Below are positions 58,932 through 64,000 of a DNA stretch of 64,000 nucleotides, one piece after another. The translations under genes were made by a program, and so were the position numbers. Source of the DNA: Adiantum capillus-veneris (Eukaryota > Streptophyta > Polypodiopsida > Polypodiales > Pteridaceae). Position 1 is the first letter of the stretch. Every line of letters begins with the position of its first letter. The notes below the pieces were generated by a model. The model worked only from the letters and a program-made list of their open reading frames with translations. It was not told where the DNA came from and made no database searches. The stretch spans positions 106,175,912 to 106,239,911 of the forward strand of contig CM043963.1 in the NCBI GenBank assembly GCA_014529385.2, read 5' to 3'.

Positions 58932-59864
58932 GGATGCGTGACCTATGAGATCGAGTTACAATTGAAAATATGCTTTTGGAATTGTAATGGATACCCATGG
59001 AATGCGGGGGTTGGCATTGATGAACTAACAAGCAAAGCCGATGTTGTACTTCTTGTTGAAACTTGGGAGCATGATACACAAAGGATTAACGGCTTGGAGG
59101 ATTACAATGTACATTCATTGATGTGGTCAAAGAATCTCAACCAACGAAGAGCACAAGGAGGGTTAGCATGTATGGTTAAGAAAGGATTGGAAGATTTTGT
59201 ATCAATTGTGAAAGATGACAAGTACAAACGTTATGTATGGCTGAAAATTATGACACCAAAAAGAGCACCCATTTTTGTAGCCGGTTGCTACATTCCTCAT
59301 CATGATTCTCCCTTTTATGCTTGCATGGATAGAGATCAACCATTTTTTGATTTGGAAGAGAACATTGCTTATTACAAAGGTGAAGGTGATGTTATTGTAT
59401 TTGGGGATATGAATGCTCGCACAAAAACATTGCAACATGATACTCAACAATTTGATATGCCATACATTTCAAGGGAGTTGGAGGAAGTTCACTTGTATGA
59501 TCGTACTTCAATGGATGAGAAAGAGCCGGATCACTATGGAAAGTTACTTTTACACATGTGTAATAGCACGGGTATGCTCATTGCCAATGGTGTATCTTTG
59601 TGGAGTGGAAACAATGGATTTACATGTAGGAGACATAATGGGGATAGTGTGATTGACTATATGCTACTCTCTGAAGCCATCATGTATCGCATAAAGAGTT
59701 TTATGTTTGGTCAATGGACCCCGGAATCCGACCATCGCACCTTATGTATTGACCTTTCATGTGGAGAAGCAACTAAGCATGATAATCTCAGCCAAAGGAA
59801 AGAGAAGTTATCACTATGTATGGATTTCAAACGGGCACCAATGTACATTGAAATGGTTAAGTAA
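58932..59864 (+). pseudogene. LINE ORF2 part 1: apurinic-type endonuclease
   Basis: Continues the ORF1 frame directly after TAG. No ATG precedes the domain; the first codons are GGA TGC GTG. Catalytic and binding motifs are all present: CFWNCNG (N), LLVETW (E), VFGDMNAR (D-x-N), SVIDYML and ESDHRTL (S-D-H). This domain nicks the target for target-primed reverse transcription. TAA at 59862-59864 separates it from the in-frame RT part. Confidence 0.85.
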
Positions 59865-62330
59865 AAATTATGGATGACAAAGCTTCAATGTGATGCACCA
59901 TTGGAAACTAAATGGGAAGCTTTCAAGAAAGCTATTTGTTCTTGTGCGGAAGAATGCTTTGCCATAAAGCATCTCCATGGTATCAACAAAGATAGATCAC
60001 GCAAAAGGTGGTTTGATAAAGAATGTCAAGATGCTCGAAAGTCCTTGATAAAGCTTGATGCAACTATGGACAAAGACAACTATCAAAGTCATTTTCATAC
60101 ATACAAGGCATTGATTCAAAAGAAGAGAAGAAGATGGGAAGTAAAGCAACAAGAATTTCAAGTCCAAGAAAAGGCACATGCATGTGGAAGATTTTGGAGA
60201 AACTTGAGAGGCAAGCGGGTTGAGAATTTTGGTAACTTGAGTCTAGTGGATATGTACACACATTGTAGGCAATTATATGAGCAAGCAAATACTGAAAAAA
60301 TGCCATTTTATGGTTCACTCCCATGTATGCCGTCTTTTTTTACTATTGAGGATGTATGCGGTGGGCTTGAAAAGTTGGCCACTCGCAAAGCGGGAGATCT
60401 TCAAGGTATCAAGCCGGAGATGATCAAATGGACGGGAGATTTTACCCATGAGTGGATGTGTGATATGTTCAACCTTGCACTTCAACATGGTATGCCTTAT
60501 GATTGGAGTACTAATTGGGTTAAGCCTTTGCATAAAGGAGGGGATGTAAAGAATGTAAGCAACTACCGGACTATAATGATTGGGTCTCTTACGGCAAACT
60601 TGTTTGGGTGCATAATGGAGATGAAATTGAGTGATTGGGCTGAAGATAATGACAAGCGTGCAAAGGGACAAGCGGGTTTTCGTCGATGCCATAGCACCAT
60701 TGATCATCTTGTTACTCTTCGTGTTCTCATGGAGGAAAGTCGGTTGAAAGGCAAGCGATTGTATTGTTGTTTTGTGGACTTTAAGAAAGCCTTTGATATG
60801 ATTCCACGTAACAATTTGTGGAGAAGGATGGAAGAACTCCAAGTGCCAAGTGAGTTTATGCTTGCGGTTTCTCAAATCTATGAGAAGGTGATTTGTCAAT
60901 TGCGCATGGGAAGAGAAATTTCAGAAATTTTTGTAAACACTATTGGGGTTAAACAAGGATGTCCATTGTCACCAACTCTCTTTGGTATATGCATCGATCA
61001 ATTGGAACAAATGGTACTTGACTTTATGCAAGAAGAAGGCATTGAAGAGGTCACTATTTGCAATGCAATAATCATGCTTTTGTTGTATGCGGATGATGCA
61101 GTGCTTCTAGCACACACTTTAGAAGATGCACAAAAGCCTATGGTTGTCCTTGAGAACTTTTGCTTGCATAGTGGGCTGATTGTAAATGAATCCAAAACAA
61201 AGGTTATGCTTGTGAAAACCAACCATAAGGAGAAGCCATGCATTGTGTACAACAACGAGACACTTGAAGTTGTTGAGAGCTTTAAGTACCTTGGCCTTGA
61301 GGTTCCATCCAATCACAAGTGGCATGAATGTGCTATTCGTCGTTTGGAAGCGGGAAAGAGAGCATATTATGCATTTGAGAACATGTGTAATGCGGGAAAC
61401 ATCAAGTGTTGGGTTCTCAAGAAGTATCTTTTTGATGCATTGGTGACACCGGTTCTTCTTTATGGAGTTGAAGTGTGGGGCGGGAGCATCTCAAAGTCTA
61501 CTTGGAAAGAGTTTGAGAATGTCCAAAAGCGTTTTCTTACAAACTTTCTCCAAGTTAAGACACAAACACCATATATGCTCCTACTTCTTGAGTCGGGATC
61601 TCTTCCAATTGAGGTTATGGGCATGGAAAGGGTTGTGAAGTACATGATAAAGATGCGTCAAAACCCCTCACATCGACTTCCTACAATTGCATGGGAAGCA
61701 AGCAAAAAAGTTCAAAAGACGCATAAAAGCAAGATCTTGAGCACGGGATGGATGCAAGACATAAAGAAGTGGTTTGGGAGATGGGATGCATTACACTTGC
61801 TACATGATGCTTCAATTGACTCTCAAGTGAATGAATCTTTTCTACAACACCAATGTATTACGGCTTGGGAGAAATCCGGTGGGTCACGCTTCATACATTA
61901 CACCACCTATATTGCCCCCAACTACAAAACCATGTTCTTCGCTGAGAGAGGAAACCGTACTCACACTTACATGCTTGAGCCCATTCCCTTGTCCGCGATA
62001 CGCACTATCGCAGCAATTCGGCTTAGCTCCCATTTCCTTCGATGCGAGATAGGGCATTGGGGCAATGGAGAAGAGTCAAATCGATTGTGCACATTATGCT
62101 CACTGCAAGTTCGAGAGTCTGAGTACCACACACTACTAGAGTGCTCAGCTTTTGATCACATCCGAACTTGCTTCTCTCACATTTTCAGCCGTAACTTAGA
62201 CCTACACACTTTCCTCTCCCAGCCAAAGTGTGGGCTCTCCATTGCGACTCTCATCACTACAATTTTGGAGCATCAAGAGTCACTCATCAGCCATACACAT
62301 ACTACATCACATGTAACTTTGGTTCCATAG
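59865..62330 (+). pseudogene. LINE ORF2 part 2: reverse transcriptase and zinc region
   Basis: About 820 codons in frame with the endonuclease. RT motifs in order: WVKPLHKGGD, YRTIMIGSL, KGQAGFRRCHSTIDHL, CCFVDFKKAFDMIPR, VKQGCPLSPTLFG, LLYADDAVLLAHT (Y-A-D-D active site), ESKTKVMLV and FKYLGLEV. The C-terminal CTLCSLQVRESEYHTLLEC gives the CX2C-HX4C zinc-binding pattern of LINE proteins. No other lesion is seen, so the only breaks in ORF2 are the two stops. Confidence 0.9.
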
Positions 62331-62358
62331 GTCATATTTGACCTCCGAGGACGATAAT

Positions 62359-62656
<298 letters not shown>

Positions 62657-63003
62657 ACCTGCAGGTGTAGGTTTTTTCAAAAGTTTCAACCCTTCGTTTC
62701 AACCTTGCAGAAAATTTGAAAACAGAGAGTGCAAAATTACAAAATTTCAGAATTTTACAAGGAATTCGAAAACTGCAAAATTCAGAAATATTGCAAAATT
62801 GGCAGGTGCAAAAAGCAAATGTATGCCATGTAGGCTTAATGTGGGAGAACATGTATGCATAATGTGGTGTGTGTAGGTTGGTCTCTCCTCTCTCCTACTA
62901 CAGTCGCAAATTTTCTCTCATTTTCTAGCGGTGACCAAGTATGAGGAAACAAAATGATAAGCCCGACCCCTTAGAGGATACAATTCAAAAGTGCAAAGAA
63001 TAA

Positions 63004-63829
63004 ATGACCGAAACCATCAATAAAATCAACCACAACTTACTGGGTACAATAAAAATGCTCGACGACCGCGTGTTGGCCCAAGAAAGCAAGATAACTACAC
63101 TAGGAGACCGTGTGACGGCCCAAGATGAAGAGATTGTGTCACTCAAGAGGGAGCTAGATGAGGCACGATCACAAAACACACTTGAAGAAGGAGAATTCCA
63201 ACCTTCAGTAATAGAAGAGGTCAACACAATCAAAGAACAAGTGTGAGCCATCAAAGAGGGGGAAGAGCAGCACAAAGAAATGACGACTCTTGGGTGGACG
63301 TTATTATAAAGACTCAACAGAAGCCAGATGAGGCCGAGAAATGGATTGAGGTTGCCAAGAAAGGGAAAAGCAAAGAAACAACAACGTCCACACCCACCAT
63401 AATTAACTTGACACTAGAAGAGGAGCAAAGAAGGCATGTGTGCTCTCTACATGTGAGAATTTGCGGCCTTAAAGACAAAGATAATGTGGACAAAGAGGTA
63501 AAAGAACTCATGGCTTTGATGGGGGTTCATGAGTCGATGCACTCAAGAGCTTGGAGAGTGGGCAACAAGAAAAATGGGAGCAAAGGGGAAACCTCGAAAG
63601 AAAGGGCACTCATCCTTTGTTTCTCTCCATGGAAGCGAAGAAGGACTTTTTGAAGAAGAGACCAACTCTTAATGAAAACGGGCATCTTTCTCGCGGATGA
63701 TCTTACCCTCTCACAGATCGCTCATGTGCAGGAGGTAATGCCAGAGATTAGAGCGGCAAGGGAAAAAGGCAAGATTGTTTTTTATCGAGATGGAATAGTG
63801 GTGATTTTGGATCCACGCTCCACATGATG
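63004..63829 (+). pseudogene. ORF1 of second LINE (frameshifted)
   Basis: The first piece (63004-63246) has a repeated coiled coil (LDDRVLAQESKITTLGDRV). From 63243 another frame carries DSWVDVIIKTQQ, VCSLHVRICGLKDKDN and a HESMHSRAWRVG segment, then a stop at 63651, then KTGIFLADDLTLSQIAHVQ, VMPEIRAAREKGKIVFYRDG and VVILDPRST, all typical of plant LINE ORF1. A local out-of-frame piece (MEAKKDFLKKRPTL) shows compensating indels. It ends at TGA 63827-63829. Confidence 0.7.
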
Positions 63830-64000
63830 GTGGGAGACCTATGGGACCACACTCAAAGTTGCAATTACCTGGAATTGTAATGGATCTATGTGTCTTGATG
63901 TGGGTGCCTTTGAGGAAAGTTTTAGTGGGAGAGACGTCATCTTCTACTCTGAGACGTATCAGGCCCCTGGGCAGTCTATGACTTACATTAATGGATACAG
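63830..64000 (+). CDS. ORF2 of second LINE: endonuclease start, partial
   Basis: In frame with the end of ORF1 after TGA: WWETYGTTLKVAITWNCNGS with the conserved N, then FYSETYQAPG with the conserved E of APE-type endonucleases. Runs off the window. As in the first LINE there is no ATG between the ORF1 stop and the endonuclease domain. Confidence 0.75.

Larger units (their letters stand above)
62930..64000 (+). mobile_element. Second LINE, 5' part, cut by window edge
   Basis: Carries an ORF1 with coiled coil and RRM-like region and the beginning of an endonuclease domain (TWNCNGS). It is clearly diverged from the LINE at 57765. The 5' boundary is uncertain. Confidence 0.75.

Overview
This is nuclear DNA from a large-genome land plant. 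It is packed with nested LTR retrotransposons, APE-type LINEs, Helitrons, tRNA-like SINE candidates and very many long (CT/GA)n, (GT/CA)n and homopolymer tracts. I see no intact host gene, rRNA or CRISPR array. The plant assignment rests on Ty1/copia elements primed by initiator-tRNA(Met), a non-chromodomain Ty3/gypsy element, Helitron ends of the plant type, plant LRR-receptor remnants and a short TTTAGGG tract. The species cannot be named from the sequence.

Layout. 1-3643: right-hand end of a minus-strand LTR retrotransposon (A) with an unrecognised gag-position protein, a long leader holding four spaced palindromes, an Asp-type PBS and a TATA-bearing LTR. A appears inserted in a plus-strand gypsy relative (B, about 3644-10945), of which only the 3' accessory ORF and the 3' LTR remain; B is also split by a 2.8 kb insertion (D, 4080-6907). 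10973-11361: small non-LTR insertion with a 15-bp TSD. 11790-22745: nearly complete minus-strand Ty3/gypsy element (C) with TSD ctctc, gag, protease, RT, RNase H, integrase and a long extra ORF3 homologous to that in B. 22994-27038: Helitron on the minus strand. 27390-29090: broken LRR receptor gene. 29.5-36.3 kb: microsatellites, duplications, a LINE fragment and SINE candidates. 36363-47335: second Helitron sharing its 5' end with the first and carrying a complete copia element (40170-45843, TSD gctag). 48899: one CACTA-type end. 49842-55007: second, decayed copia element with a truncated left LTR. 55008-57004: mostly unexplained, with a small orphan ORF. 57005-57764: purine/pyrimidine SSRs with a large fold-back. 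57765-62363: almost full-length LINE. 62930-64000: 5' part of a second LINE, cut by the window edge.

How it fits together: the genes are mobile-element genes (capsid, protease, reverse transcriptase, integrase, endonuclease), nearly all broken by stops or frameshifts. The best leads are the shared ORF3 of B and C (same reading phase as the integrase tail, same terminal stop), the palindrome array in A, the pair of related Helitrons, and the LINE architecture in which ORF1, a stop codon and ORF2 share one frame in two different copies and one copy is bounded by (CT)n on both sides.
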